Shown here: piece by piece, positions 44,530-54,390 of the stretch
Layout of the letters: each line of letters opens with the position of its first letter
Numbering within the stretch: the stretch's first letter is position 1
From: CAWCPR01 sp963797475
GTDB taxonomy: Bacteria > Chloroflexota > Anaerolineae > Anaerolineales > UBA4823
NCBI GenBank assembly: GCA_963797475.1
Contig: CAWCPR010000019.1
Location: forward strand, 195,172 to 259,171
DNA length: 64,000 nt
Reading direction: 5' to 3'
Program-made: the position numbers and the translations under genes
Notes under the pieces: model-generated
What the model was told of the DNA's origin: nothing
The model's database searches: none
The model's input: the letters and a program-made list of their open reading frames with translations, nothing else

Positions 44530-44751
44530 ATGAATATCACTCAAATTCCACAGCGTATTGAGCTAGTATTCTGGACAACGATCATTCCATTGATGAAGGA
44601 TTCGCCTCGCTTTCGAAAAATGCTGCGAGATTTTTACCAGTTCCTTGACAAAATGGACCGGCTGTTCTTTTATCTGCAGTTCGTCAGCTGGGGGATCGCC
44701 GGCCTTGCACTAGGATTTTTAGCGGGCTTTCTCTTTTTGGCAGTACGATGA
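44530..44751 (+). CDS. Small membrane protein (73 aa)
   Basis: From ATG 44530 the product has an amphipathic N-terminal half (MNITQIPQRIELVFWTTIIP... FRKMLRDFYQFLDKMDRLFFYLQ) and one TM helix (FVSWGIAGLALGFLAGFLFLAV). It could tether a cytoplasmic partner to the membrane. Its stop overlaps the next start (ATGA), so the two products are translationally coupled. No family recognised. Confidence 0.7.
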   Translation: MNITQIPQRIELVFWTTIIPLMKDSPRFRKMLRDFYQFLDKMDRLFFYLQFVSWGIAGLALGFLAGFLFLAVR

Positions 44752-45521
44752 TCATGCGCTGGGTTAAGAAATTCCCCTTTCTCTTTATATTCATTACTTG
44801 CCTTCTCCTCGGGCTGGCAGCAGGATCTTCTTTTGGGCTGACAAATAAGATCATTAAATCGAAGGCTCAATCCGATGTTCAGACAGCGCAGGAGGCAAAA
44901 ATCCCCTCGGTTACCCCAAATGGCCAGAGAAATCTGCTGGTCATCGGGGTCGACCTTCTGGATTTTAAGACCCCACGCTTAGAGAGCGTGTGGTTGGTGC
45001 TTTATTCTCCTGCGGCCCCAAGCCTGACCCTGCTTCCATTGTTCCCGGCGTCCCTTGAAGGCGGCCCGGCACGCGATGAATATCTAGAAGAAAATTTCAA
45101 GCTAGATGAAAATGGATCATTAGGGCAAGATTTTAAAGCCGCGCTGATATCGAAGGACTTGTGGTGGAGTAATTATGCTGTCATTGATGAAGTTGGCCTG
45201 GCTGAATTGATCGACATGGTTGGAGGCGCTCGCGAGAATAATGAGCCGGTGAGTGGCTTGAGATTGGTTGCAGCCGCAACGCCTCCATGGGAGAACCGCC
45301 AGACAGCTTTGCGTGATCAATCGCAAATTTTAGAGCAGCTTTGCCAGGTTTCAAGTGAGCCATTAATTGTGTCACAACCTGGGCATATCCTGGAACTGTT
45401 CGACCAACACCTGGTCACAGACCTGGCGCCCGATCTTGTGGTCTCCATTTGGCGAGATATCCACGCATCGGGCTACCGGTTTTGTAAGATCATCGCCCAA
45501 CAATACTCCATTGACCCATGA
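44748..45521 (+). CDS. Membrane-anchored LCP-like protein (degenerate)
   Basis: The product is 257 aa: a TM anchor at about 8-30, then an outside domain. RNLLVIGVDLLDFKTPRLESVWLVLYSPAAPSLTLLPLFPASLEGG and YAVIDEVGLAELIDMVGG follow the layout of LytR-CpsA-Psr (LCP) proteins, which attach glycopolymers to the wall. The Arg residues that bind the polyprenyl pyrophosphate (the usual R-D and SIPRD segments) are not visible, so it is probably not an active transferase. It is the last gene of the operon; a hairpin follows. Confidence 0.65.
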   Translation: MIMRWVKKFPFLFIFITCLLLGLAAGSSFGLTNKIIKSKAQSDVQTAQEAKIPSVTPNGQRNLLVIGVDLLDFKTPRLESVWLVLYSPAAPSLTLLPLFPASLEGGPARDEYLEENFKLDENGSLGQDFKAALISKDLWWSNYAVIDEVGLAELIDMVGGARENNEPVSGLRLVAAATPPWENRQTALRDQSQILEQLCQVSSEPLIVSQPGHILELFDQHLVTDLAPDLVVSIWRDIHASGYRFCKIIAQQYSIDP

Positions 45522-45567
45522 CACTGCAAAGTGTCGCTCTCCTAAATACAAACAACCTTGGAACGCA

Positions 45568-45589
45568 CTCGGCGGAGAAAACCGCCGAG
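45568..45589 (+). terminator. Hairpin after the FtsZ-paralogue operon
   Basis: CTCGGCGG and CCGCCGAG form a perfect 8-bp stem with a six-base loop. No T-run follows, so it may be a weak or factor-assisted terminator. It separates the two sigma-54 operons. Confidence 0.55.
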
Positions 45590-45667
45590 TTCTCACTTGG
45601 AACGCCATAGGGACAATTTGAATTGAGCTGGATCAGTCAAAGAGAAAATCTTCTACGGATACCAACG

Positions 45668-45683
45668 AGGCATAATTCTTGCA
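45668..45683 (+). promoter_or_regulatory. Sigma-54 promoter before the TPR-peptidase operon
   Basis: AGGCATA-ATTC-TTGCA retains the GG...GC core at 10-bp spacing. It lies 33 bp before the ATG of the 109-aa gene, so transcription would start about 20 bp before that ATG. Confidence 0.75.
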
Positions 45684-45716
45684 CCACTACGATTGGGAAG
45701 GAGGCAGATTAAACTC

Positions 45717-46046
45717 ATGCTAACGCCTTACACCTTACTTTTGATCATGACTTTGATTTTGTTCTTGTTAGGACTGGCGACATTCATCACCGGGGTCTTG
45801 ATCCTGGCGCTGCGCGCACCGGGCCGTGAAATTCAAACCCTGGCTACACAAACCACTCGCCTGGCTCAAAAAGGCCTGGCCCAAGAGGTCAGCGGATTGG
45901 TTGGCAATGCATCGAGCCTGTTAAGTGTTATCAACCAACTCGTTTTGACCACTTCAGGGGTGGGAGCATTTATCACTTTGCTCGGCTTGTTGATCATGGG
46001 CGCGGCCTGCTGGTTAGCATTCAAGATATTTCAGGTGCCGCTATGA
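45717..46046 (+). CDS. Two-TM membrane protein (109 aa)
   Basis: From ATG 45717 (GGAGG upstream) the product has a TM helix at each end (YTLLLIMTLILFLLGLATFI; VGAFITLLGLLIMGAACWLAF) and a polar helical segment of about 50 residues between. It resembles holin-sized or anchoring proteins but has no firm family. It is coupled to the TPR gene by an ATGA overlap, which suggests that it brings the TPR protein to the membrane. Confidence 0.75.
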   Translation: MLTPYTLLLIMTLILFLLGLATFITGVLILALRAPGREIQTLATQTTRLAQKGLAQEVSGLVGNASSLLSVINQLVLTTSGVGAFITLLGLLIMGAACWLAFKIFQVPL

Positions 46047-49000
46047 CCTCCTCACATCACCTGGTTGAATTAAAAAAGAAATTTCCGGGAGAAGTCTGGA
46101 ATTGGCTCGTTTTGTCTTTGAGACAGGACCCTTCTATCTGGAACCAGCTTGAAGACACCGACTTTGGCAGGAGTGCCCTGGAAGAATTGACCAACCAGCC
46201 TGAAGATTGGTCGCCGGCTTCTCTGGCGCTTTTAGATATGCATTACTCGGCGCCTCGCAACGCGCTTTTTTCTGAGCCTATGCCTCCGCTGACACCACCT
46301 TTGAAAAGGATGGCAAATCAGGCTTACCAGGGATGGATTGCGAAACAACCCACCGGCGCGACCAGACTGGCACAGGCCGGCCTGATTGCGTTGTATCTGC
46401 GAGAACAACGGATAGAAAATGGGAGCTGGCAGGACGTATGCATCGAAATTCTGCTTCGATCTGAACAAAATACTCAACTTACAAGTACCATACTGGCATG
46501 TTTGTTCGGCATGATATCCGACCCAGTGGATCTTCTGTCTAATTTAATAGTGAGTGAAGTTCCAGGAATTGTCCCTTCAAAAAAATCCAATTTGGCAGTC
46601 CAAATGGTTCTCAGCAATCCCCTGCTACCTGAGGAACAGGGGCGAATATTCTCTCAATCGTTAGGGAAAATAAACCTGGATCAGCAACTGGCTGTTCTAA
46701 AAGCGTTGAGAGAACAGCGTCAATCTCTCGCAGTCCAGCTAACTAAAGCCCTGGCAGAAAATAGCATTAATTTAGATCAAAAATCCGGTAACGAACCAGG
46801 CAGCCAGGAATTTGGCAGATCTGCATCCGATCTGCTGAAGAGATTGACGAAACTGGTAGAGACGTCAGAGATTTGCCGGTTAGGAGCTCAACCAACCCTT
46901 TTTATCCCAACGGCCAAAGACGCAATCGCACTGACTCGTCACATACAAGCTTTTCTGGCCGATCAGGTTGGCCAGACCGCCCTGCTATCCGGAGAAAATA
47001 ACGAGGCAATCGAAGCCTGGAAGCAAGCTACTCAAATTGATCCAGGAAACTCACTGTATGCTGCCGGTCTCGCTAAAGCTTTAATCCGTTCCGGTCGCAG
47101 CGAGGATGCGCAAGCGTATCTGACTACAGTCCATTCTGAATTGCACCAACCGCTGCATCCCGCTATTCAACTGGCAACTTTGATGGCGATATCCAGCCAA
47201 AATCAACCCGAGCTGGTAAAAACTGGCGCAACGAACGTCGCCAAAACCATCCTCGCTGGCTACGAATTGGAGAGTTACGAAAATTCAGCCAGTTATAGCG
47301 ATGACCTGAAATCCCTGTGTCACCTCCTGCTCGAATTAGGTCTTAATAACGAAGCGGCTCAAATAGCCGAGTTTATCCTGACAAAACATCCGAACGATCC
47401 TATTTTCCTGGAAATATTTGCCCGGGCATTGTATTCCAACGGGTTGTTTTCAAAAGCGCTCGCCCCTGCACTGGTGTTGGTAGTTTTAGAGCCAGAAAAC
47501 CTTTCATTGCGGAATTTATTCGTCGATATTTTGGAAGGTTCACAAGAATGGACCACAGCGTTGAATGAACGTAAAGCGATTCTCGAACAATCCGAAGTCC
47601 ATTCCTTGAAAGAAATCCACGACTTGGCAAAATGCGCTCTCAATGCAGGCGATATAGAACAAGCCCTCCAGGCTTGTGAGAATGCCTTGGAGATGGATCC
47701 CAAAAATGGCGCTATTTTCGCAACCTTAGGCCGGGTGAGGATTGCCCTTGGCGACAACGAGCAAGCGATGGGCGAATTCCAGCAAGCGACACAGCTTGCC
47801 CCTCACCAGGCAGAGACCTGGCTGGCCTATGCAGAAGCATACTGTGCGACCGGACAGCCAGCGAAAGCCTTGGAGATCCTGCGCACAGCAAGTCTTGCCA
47901 CACCTAACGATCCCCAAATTCACCTCGCTCTTGGAAAATCGTATCTGGAAGAGAAATCCCCTACCCAGGCTCTTACTTCTTTCCGCCAGGCAGCAGCCTT
48001 GCTCAACTACAAAAGCGCTCCACCATCCAGCGGAACAGGTGAAAAAGATGTGAAATCCACACCAGAAGGGCCACCTTCCAGATTGGCCCTCCAAATCGCT
48101 TACCATTTAGGTGAAACATTGCATCAACTGGGGCATTTGGAAGAAGCCCGCCAGGTGCTTGAAGAAGCATATTCGAAAGCGCAAGGGAATCCTGACCTTG
48201 CCTATGCCTATGCGAAAATCTTGTTAGATCTCGACGAAGATAAAGCAGCATTACCAGCGCTTAAAGTTATCGTAAAGTCAAAACCAGAAAGCCCAACCCC
48301 ATATCTGGAATATGCACGCGCTTTATTAGCCGCAGACGAACAACCTCAACGGGCATTAACCCTGCTGAATCACGTTTTGAAATCGAGCGAAAACATGCCG
48401 GCGGTTTCCCAAGAGGCTCAGGCGTTACTCGGCGAAGCATACGCAGCCGCCGGCAATCTTGCAAAGGCGCGTGAGGCTTTCCGGCAAGCGCTCGATTCTC
48501 CAATCGCCCAAGAACCTTCCTGGCGGGCGCGTCTTTCCATGGGCTTTGGCAAGGTCAACTTGTTGCTTGGCCAGGTTGAGACGGCATTAGCCGCCTTACA
48601 GGAGGCTGTCTCGTTCGGATCGCAAGACGCACGCATCCATCGCAGCCTCTCAGAGGCATATCTTGAATCCGGATTGATCACAGAATCCTTCCAGGCTGCC
48701 CATGAAGCGTTGAAACTAGAGCCATCTGATCTGGCTAACCTGACCTGGTTTGTCTCACAAGCGCTTCGCATTCACGAACAGCCAGGAGGTATCCAACTCA
48801 CCGCAGAAGAAGATGCGATCCAGGCTCTCAAACGTGCAACCCAGTTAGCCCCAGAGCGCGGCGACCTGCTTATCCGGCTGGGGGAGCTCGAGCTGCGCGA
48901 AGGCAACTCGCAGGCCGCACTGGACGCATTTAACCGGTTGGCTGCGATCCCCAAGGCGCTGGATTCAGATCTATACCAGGCGGCCATCCAACTCCGCCAG

Positions 49001-51688
49001 CTAGGGTCGAGCGAGCAAGCGATCCTTTTTCTCGAGCGTGCCGTCTCGGAGAAAAGAGACGAGAACGGCCAATTTAGAGAAAATAGCCTTGACGCCCTTG
49101 CTCCTGTCGATCTATTAATCGAGCTATCCAGCGCTTACCGCCAAATCGGTCACTACGAGGCCGCACTCAAAACATTGGATGAAACGATCAATCTAAAACC
49201 GGGTGATGCAAACCTTTATGTAAGCAAAGCGGATCTGCTGCTCCAGGCGGGAGAACCACAAGAAGCACAGGCGATTATTCAAAAAGCCCTTGAAATCAAC
49301 CCGGCGGATGCAGGTCTCCATCACAAGGCCGCCATCATCTTGCGCGCCAATAACGACCTCCCCTCTGCTTTAGCCCACGCCGAACAGGCGGCGTTCTTGG
49401 AAACGAACGGTTCTGGAATGAGCCACTACCTTGCTGCAGAATTGGCTTGTATTATGCTCCAACCGTTCAGAGCGCGTGAAATCCTTAAAAACCAAAGCGT
49501 GCCTGCAGAGGAAAATGATACCCAGGTAGATGCCCTGCTTTTACGGACAGAGCTTGCCCTTGAAGCAGGCGAAGATTCCCAGGCTTCTGCGCTATTTGCA
49601 GCCAGCGGCGAAAAGGCCCCCCTGCACCCGCGTGGTCTTTCTGTTCAAGCGCGACTGACAGCCCGGCATGGCGACCATAAAGGGGCCGTCCAGTTTCTTC
49701 AGGAAGCCTTGAGAGGCATCCATTTCCCTCCAGCCCGAAAGAGCGTAGAGCCCGTGCGGCCACTTGGGAATGATGAAATTGCTGCCTGGCGCGGCGTGGG
49801 TGAAGCGGCTTTGGAGATTGCCGAATGGAATTTATCTTTGGAGCTATTCGGCAAAATTGCCGAAAATACTTCGCAAGAACCGCTGTCCCATCTTCAACTG
49901 GCGCGTGCACTGGTCCTTCAGGCCGAAGCACAACGGTTATGTAATGCCCTGGAAGTTGTCCAACATGCACCGGGAAACGAGTCGCTTTCGGAAGAATCCT
50001 ATCAATTGTTTGAAAATGCCATACAAGCTGCCTTTAAGCTGGTGGAAAGCTGGAAGTCATCAACCCCCGGAGACAAGCCTGCGGAAGGAGTTTCAGGAGA
50101 ACAAGGCTCTGCCACGCAAACATTCCGTCAAATCCCTCAATCCAGGGCCAGCATCGAGCGCTGGTATGCCCGTGGGAAAGCTGCATTCCACCCGGCGCCG
50201 CAGAGCGTGCAAGCCCTCGAAGGATTGCCCCCTGGTCCGGATATTGTCGCGGCTTTGGTTTCAACCCTGGGCACTTATGGTGATCCTATAGCGGCAACGA
50301 AGGCTGCACAGGCATACCCCCAACATCCCTGGGTTCTGCTGCAGCTTGCCCTGGTACAGGCCAATCAAAACCCTCAGCAAGCGCTGGGCACGGCTACCGT
50401 AGCGGTCGAATACCTATCCCAAAGGTCTTATAAACGGCCGCACGAGACCCCCTTGCGGTACTTTCTATTGGCAAGACTGGCTCACCGGGTTGGCAATCAT
50501 GCCATGGCCTTAAAGGCTATTCAAGCTGCTTTGAATTCCAGGCCTGATGAACCTCGTTGGCACGCATTGGCCGCCGAAATCTTCCAATTCAAAGGCGACC
50601 CTGCCTCACCCGCAGACATCCCCGCCGCCGTCGCGCATTTGGAATCAGCCACACGCTTAGAACCCAAACATGCCCCCCATTACCTGGCTCTCGGTCGTGC
50701 GTACCTGGAAATCGGAGAGCATTCTAAAGGTCTGGAAACCCTGGAACAAGCCTGCCGCATCGCCCCCAATGAGTTTGAATCATGGTTAGCCCTCTCCTGC
50801 GCACAATTGGCTATAGGAGATTTAGAACAGGCAGCGGTAAGCGCCGAAAATGCGGTTGAGCATGCTGAGGACCCAATGGAGGCTTTGTTGCTGCGCGGCG
50901 AAATTGCTTTGAAAACCAATAACCCGCGTGGCGCTCAAAGCCGGGCTCAGGCTGTCCTGCATATGAGGCCCGATCAACCACAGGCACTGACCCTGCTTGC
51001 TCACGCTCTAAAAGATCTGAACCGGCCGGCCGAAGCGCTAGAGATATTGGAAAAGGCTATCCCACTTATCGGAAACCCGTTGCCTTTGCAATTGGAACGC
51101 GCTGCATTACTGCGGATGTCTCAGGGCCAGGAAACTGCCTTAATCGCGTTGCAGGACCTGGCTAACCACTATCCCCAAGATGCGATGGTGCTGGCATCTT
51201 TGGCTGAGGCTTTAATGGAAGGGAAAAAACCTGAGACCGCCATCCAGGCTGCCCGGCAGGCGCTGCAAATCGATGCAGGCGAACTGCCGCCACAAGCGAA
51301 ATCACAGCTCCACTTTTTGATCGGCCGCCAACAGCGGCATAACGGCCAATTAGACCAGGCAATCCATCATTTGAGCCAGGCAATTCAACTTTGGCGCGAG
51401 AACGTGGAAGCCTACCTGGAACTCGGATTCTCCCACCAGGACCGGCGCCAACAAAATCTGGCGTTAAAAGTCTACCAGCAAGCCATGCAAATCGCCTCCA
51501 ACGATTACCGGCCCTATTACCAGGCCGGGTTGGCATTGAAAGAGAGCAAAGATTACATGGGAGCAGAGTTTATGCTTCGCCGGGCAGCCCAATTAGCGCC
51601 TAACGATGTCAGCATCCACAGGCTGCTCGGCGCAGTTGTCGCTCTGAATCTCGTCCACAACAGACACCAAACACCATCACACCTGTAA
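46043..51688 (+). CDS. Giant TPR protein (1881 aa)
   Basis: After an N-terminal alpha-helical region without clear repeats (about 1-300), the rest is tens of tetratricopeptide repeats with the typical A..Y...G....A...F..A....P pattern (for example ACENALEMDPKNGAIFATLGRVRIALGDNEQAMGEFQQA). No signal peptide, TM helix or catalytic domain is seen, so it should be a cytoplasmic superhelical scaffold. It lies between a membrane protein gene (ATGA overlap) and a clan-CD peptidase gene (5 bp away). TPR proteins paired with caspase-fold peptidases are known to gate their activity, which is the likely role here, although no CRISPR effector is present. Confidence 0.93.
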   Translation: MTSSHHLVELKKKFPGEVWNWLVLSLRQDPSIWNQLEDTDFGRSALEELTNQPEDWSPASLALLDMHYSAPRNALFSEPMPPLTPPLKRMANQAYQGWIAKQPTGATRLAQAGLIALYLREQRIENGSWQDVCIEILLRSEQNTQLTSTILACLFGMISDPVDLLSNLIVSEVPGIVPSKKSNLAVQMVLSNPLLPEEQGRIFSQSLGKINLDQQLAVLKALREQRQSLAVQLTKALAENSINLDQKSGNEPGSQEFGRSASDLLKRLTKLVETSEICRLGAQPTLFIPTAKDAIALTRHIQAFLADQVGQTALLSGENNEAIEAWKQATQIDPGNSLYAAGLAKALIRSGRSEDAQAYLTTVHSELHQPLHPAIQLATLMAISSQNQPELVKTGATNVAKTILAGYELESYENSASYSDDLKSLCHLLLELGLNNEAAQIAEFILTKHPNDPIFLEIFARALYSNGLFSKALAPALVLVVLEPENLSLRNLFVDILEGSQEWTTALNERKAILEQSEVHSLKEIHDLAKCALNAGDIEQALQACENALEMDPKNGAIFATLGRVRIALGDNEQAMGEFQQATQLAPHQAETWLAYAEAYCATGQPAKALEILRTASLATPNDPQIHLALGKSYLEEKSPTQALTSFRQAAALLNYKSAPPSSGTGEKDVKSTPEGPPSRLALQIAYHLGETLHQLGHLEEARQVLEEAYSKAQGNPDLAYAYAKILLDLDEDKAALPALKVIVKSKPESPTPYLEYARALLAADEQPQRALTLLNHVLKSSENMPAVSQEAQALLGEAYAAAGNLAKAREAFRQALDSPIAQEPSWRARLSMGFGKVNLLLGQVETALAALQEAVSFGSQDARIHRSLSEAYLESGLITESFQAAHEALKLEPSDLANLTWFVSQALRIHEQPGGIQLTAEEDAIQALKRATQLAPERGDLLIRLGELELREGNSQAALDAFNRLAAIPKALDSDLYQAAIQLRQLGSSEQAILFLERAVSEKRDENGQFRENSLDALAPVDLLIELSSAYRQIGHYEAALKTLDETINLKPGDANLYVSKADLLLQAGEPQEAQAIIQKALEINPADAGLHHKAAIILRANNDLPSALAHAEQAAFLETNGSGMSHYLAAELACIMLQPFRAREILKNQSVPAEENDTQVDALLLRTELALEAGEDSQASALFAASGEKAPLHPRGLSVQARLTARHGDHKGAVQFLQEALRGIHFPPARKSVEPVRPLGNDEIAAWRGVGEAALEIAEWNLSLELFGKIAENTSQEPLSHLQLARALVLQAEAQRLCNALEVVQHAPGNESLSEESYQLFENAIQAAFKLVESWKSSTPGDKPAEGVSGEQGSATQTFRQIPQSRASIERWYARGKAAFHPAPQSVQALEGLPPGPDIVAALVSTLGTYGDPIAATKAAQAYPQHPWVLLQLALVQANQNPQQALGTATVAVEYLSQRSYKRPHETPLRYFLLARLAHRVGNHAMALKAIQAALNSRPDEPRWHALAAEIFQFKGDPASPADIPAAVAHLESATRLEPKHAPHYLALGRAYLEIGEHSKGLETLEQACRIAPNEFESWLALSCAQLAIGDLEQAAVSAENAVEHAEDPMEALLLRGEIALKTNNPRGAQSRAQAVLHMRPDQPQALTLLAHALKDLNRPAEALEILEKAIPLIGNPLPLQLERAALLRMSQGQETALIALQDLANHYPQDAMVLASLAEALMEGKKPETAIQAARQALQIDAGELPPQAKSQLHFLIGRQQRHNGQLDQAIHHLSQAIQLWRENVEAYLELGFSHQDRRQQNLALKVYQQAMQIASNDYRPYYQAGLALKESKDYMGAEFMLRRAAQLAPNDVSIHRLLGAVVALNLVHNRHQTPSHL

Positions 51689-51693
51689 ACAAT

Positions 51694-54360
51694 ATGAGCT
51701 CTACATCGAACTTCGCCACTACATTGGACCAACAGTTACTGACTCGCCAGTCTTACATAAAAATGCTGAAGGCCGGTAATTCGACCGGTGAATTCCAATT
51801 CGTACACAATGCAGCAATGAACTGGCTGGCAGCTTATCCAGGCGACTTACAAGTAGGTTTACTGTACGCCATATCTTTAATGGAATTGGACAAAATACGC
51901 CAATCCTTGCCGGTTTTCGAGGGGCTTTGCCAGGCAGACCCGGAATTCTTGCAGGCGGCTGAGGGATTATTCAAGGCGCAATCAAAGACGAATGACCGCC
52001 AGGTCCCGAATACACTGGCTTATCTCCTGGCCTTGGGCGGAAATGCGGGCGAACAAGAGACTGTGGCGCTTTGGGGTCGCCAGCTTTGGCTAAGCCGGTT
52101 TGCGATGCAAAAAGGCAACTTCGACCAGGCGGAAGATCTAATCCGCCAGATCCTGGCTATCGATCCCCCAACGCCATTAGTGGCCGTCACCCACCTGGAG
52201 ATCTTAGAAGCCAATGGACAGAGCCCGCTGCCAGCAAAATGCAGTCTGGCGGATTTCTACCACCAACGTTGGCCAAACTGCGTTCAGTGTACTTTATTCC
52301 TGGCCAATTGGTTGATGGACAGCGGCGAGCATGATCGCGCTGTCTCCCTGCTGCACCAGGCAGCAGTGCGTGATGTGGGCGGTCAGGTTGCTACCCGCGT
52401 TTGGGGACACGGACACCCTTATCGAAAAGTTTGGCCCACGAACTTAGAATTGGAGTTAAAATCCCAAATCCCCTCCGCTGTCGCTGCCGCTTTAGGTTGG
52501 AACCAGCTACCCAAAGAAATTCATAAGCAAGAAAAAGCAATACCGGCTTCTACTGCACCTGGAGAAGCGGTACTAACCCAGGCTCCGGAAACGGTCAGTG
52601 AATCGCTGCAAAGACCGGATCGCCCACCCTTATATTCGCCTGTTGACCTTCCTGAATCTTTACTTCCGATCCAGGAAGAACTTGAAAAAATGGCGGGGCG
52701 ATTAAACAGGCCAGGGCTTACACAATCTGATGGACGTTTTCCAGTCTACGTGGTCTTCTCCGTGCGTTCAAGGCTGGAATCGTATTATGGATTCCAGGCA
52801 GCCGGAGAGATCGAGGCGGAGATGGCCCGTCTGGCTGAAACTGCCCAAACCAAACCTTTAAGTCGGGAACGCCGGTTTTGGGGTGGGCGGATCTTTTTTC
52901 CTGATGCACCCTCAGGCTTTGAGAATTTCGAGTTTAAGCCTGCGAAACCAGGGGATCCCTGGGAATTAAAGCTTGCGCTGGCGGATTTGGACTCTTTCCT
53001 GGCGCAACGCGGCGAAAAAATCGGCTCGCTCCTGATCGTCGGAGGACCGGAAATTGTCCCTTTCCACCACCTGCCAAACCCTGTCGATGACGAAGATGCA
53101 GATGTGCCTTCAGATAACCCGTATGCCACCCGGGATGAGAACTACTTCATACCCGAATGGCCGGTTGGCCGGGTTCCGGGTGGCTGCGGAAATGACCCTT
53201 CTCTGATCCTTAAAACACTGCGCCAAATGAACTCCCAGCTTCGCGACCGATCCCGCAGGAGACCCTGGTACAAGAGGCTCTGGAAGCAACTCACAGGCTG
53301 GATCAAGCCTTCCCCCACCGCTGGCCGCCAGAGCCTGGGCTACACCGCTGCGATCTGGAAGCAATCCTCCCTTCAGGTTTTTCATCCGATCGGGGAAGCA
53401 GGTGCAATGCTGGTCTCCCCTCCAACGTCTGTCAACGCTGGACCGGGGAATGAAATATCTCAATTCGTTTTACCCCTTGCAAAATTAGGCTACTACAATT
53501 TGCATGGTTTGATAGACGCCGGAGAATGGTACGGGCACCGGGATGCTTATACCGATCAGGATGGACCAGATTACCCGGTGGCGCTACGTCCGGAGGATAT
53601 CTACAATGGTGTGGACTGCAAACCTGCGCCATCAGTGGTTTTTAGCGAAGCCTGCTACGGCGCGCATATTGAAGGAAAGGCCATTCCAGAGGCATTGTCG
53701 CTCAGCTTTTTATCCGCCGGCTGCCAGACATTGATCGGCTCGACCTGTATGGCTTATGGTTCGGTAAACAAGCCGCTCATCGCAGCCGACCTGCTTGGAT
53801 ATGTATTCTGGAGTCGTTTGCGTGAGGGATTGCCGGCTGGAGAGGCTTTGCGGTGGGCAAAAATCCAGCTTGCGAACGAGATGAACCAGCGCCAGGGTTA
53901 TCTGGATGGCGAGGATCAGAAGACGCTTATTTCTTTTGTCCTTTATGGCGACCCAATGGCGCGGCTATCAGCCAACCAAAGATCTTCGAAACATGTGCGC
54001 CAATTTTTAACGCAACCGGCTGAGATCAAGACGGTTTGCGACCGGGTGGATTCACATCAAGATGTCCAAACGGTTCCACAAGAAGTTCTGGAATACGTCC
54101 GGCATGTCGTTACCCAATATCTTCCTGGGATGGAAGGGGCTCGAATGACCTTTGCCAGGGAACATGCTAAATGCGACACTTCCTCACATAAATGCCCAAC
54201 CGGACAGCTTCACAAGACCACACAGGTGGAGCAAGCCCCAAACCGGCGCCTAGTCACCTTGAGCAAGCAGGTCCAGCGCGCCGATCACACCCACAATCAA
54301 TATGCGCGTCTGACTCTGGACGCAAAAGGAAAGCTTGTCAAATTGGTAGTTTCTCGCTGA
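51694..54360 (+). CDS. TPR/caspase-fold (clan CD, gingipain- or CHAT-like) peptidase
   Basis: The product is 888 aa. Residues 1-250 are TPR-like helices; about 340-800 form the peptidase. The catalytic pair is His604 in YYNLHGLIDAGEWYGH and Cys654 in VVFSEACYGA, 50 residues apart, each after a hydrophobic strand as in caspases, CHAT and C25 peptidases. The following AIPEALSLSFLSAGCQTLIGST...ADLLGYVFWSRLREGLPAGEALRWAK resembles the gingipain (C25) core. SLLIVGGPEIVPFHHLPN precedes it. No signal peptide is seen, so it would act in the cytoplasm. The last about 90 residues match the 81-aa protein of the neighbouring operon. Substrate unknown. Confidence 0.85.
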   Translation: MSSTSNFATTLDQQLLTRQSYIKMLKAGNSTGEFQFVHNAAMNWLAAYPGDLQVGLLYAISLMELDKIRQSLPVFEGLCQADPEFLQAAEGLFKAQSKTNDRQVPNTLAYLLALGGNAGEQETVALWGRQLWLSRFAMQKGNFDQAEDLIRQILAIDPPTPLVAVTHLEILEANGQSPLPAKCSLADFYHQRWPNCVQCTLFLANWLMDSGEHDRAVSLLHQAAVRDVGGQVATRVWGHGHPYRKVWPTNLELELKSQIPSAVAAALGWNQLPKEIHKQEKAIPASTAPGEAVLTQAPETVSESLQRPDRPPLYSPVDLPESLLPIQEELEKMAGRLNRPGLTQSDGRFPVYVVFSVRSRLESYYGFQAAGEIEAEMARLAETAQTKPLSRERRFWGGRIFFPDAPSGFENFEFKPAKPGDPWELKLALADLDSFLAQRGEKIGSLLIVGGPEIVPFHHLPNPVDDEDADVPSDNPYATRDENYFIPEWPVGRVPGGCGNDPSLILKTLRQMNSQLRDRSRRRPWYKRLWKQLTGWIKPSPTAGRQSLGYTAAIWKQSSLQVFHPIGEAGAMLVSPPTSVNAGPGNEISQFVLPLAKLGYYNLHGLIDAGEWYGHRDAYTDQDGPDYPVALRPEDIYNGVDCKPAPSVVFSEACYGAHIEGKAIPEALSLSFLSAGCQTLIGSTCMAYGSVNKPLIAADLLGYVFWSRLREGLPAGEALRWAKIQLANEMNQRQGYLDGEDQKTLISFVLYGDPMARLSANQRSSKHVRQFLTQPAEIKTVCDRVDSHQDVQTVPQEVLEYVRHVVTQYLPGMEGARMTFAREHAKCDTSSHKCPTGQLHKTTQVEQAPNRRLVTLSKQVQRADHTHNQYARLTLDAKGKLVKLVVSR

Positions 54361-54390
54361 TACCAAAATTCTAAGCACCGGAATAGTCAA

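Noticed and set aside
46043..54360. Craspase-type (gRAMP plus TPR-CHAT) CRISPR system
   Set aside because: No gRAMP/Cas7-11 gene, no other cas gene and no repeat-spacer array is present in the window.
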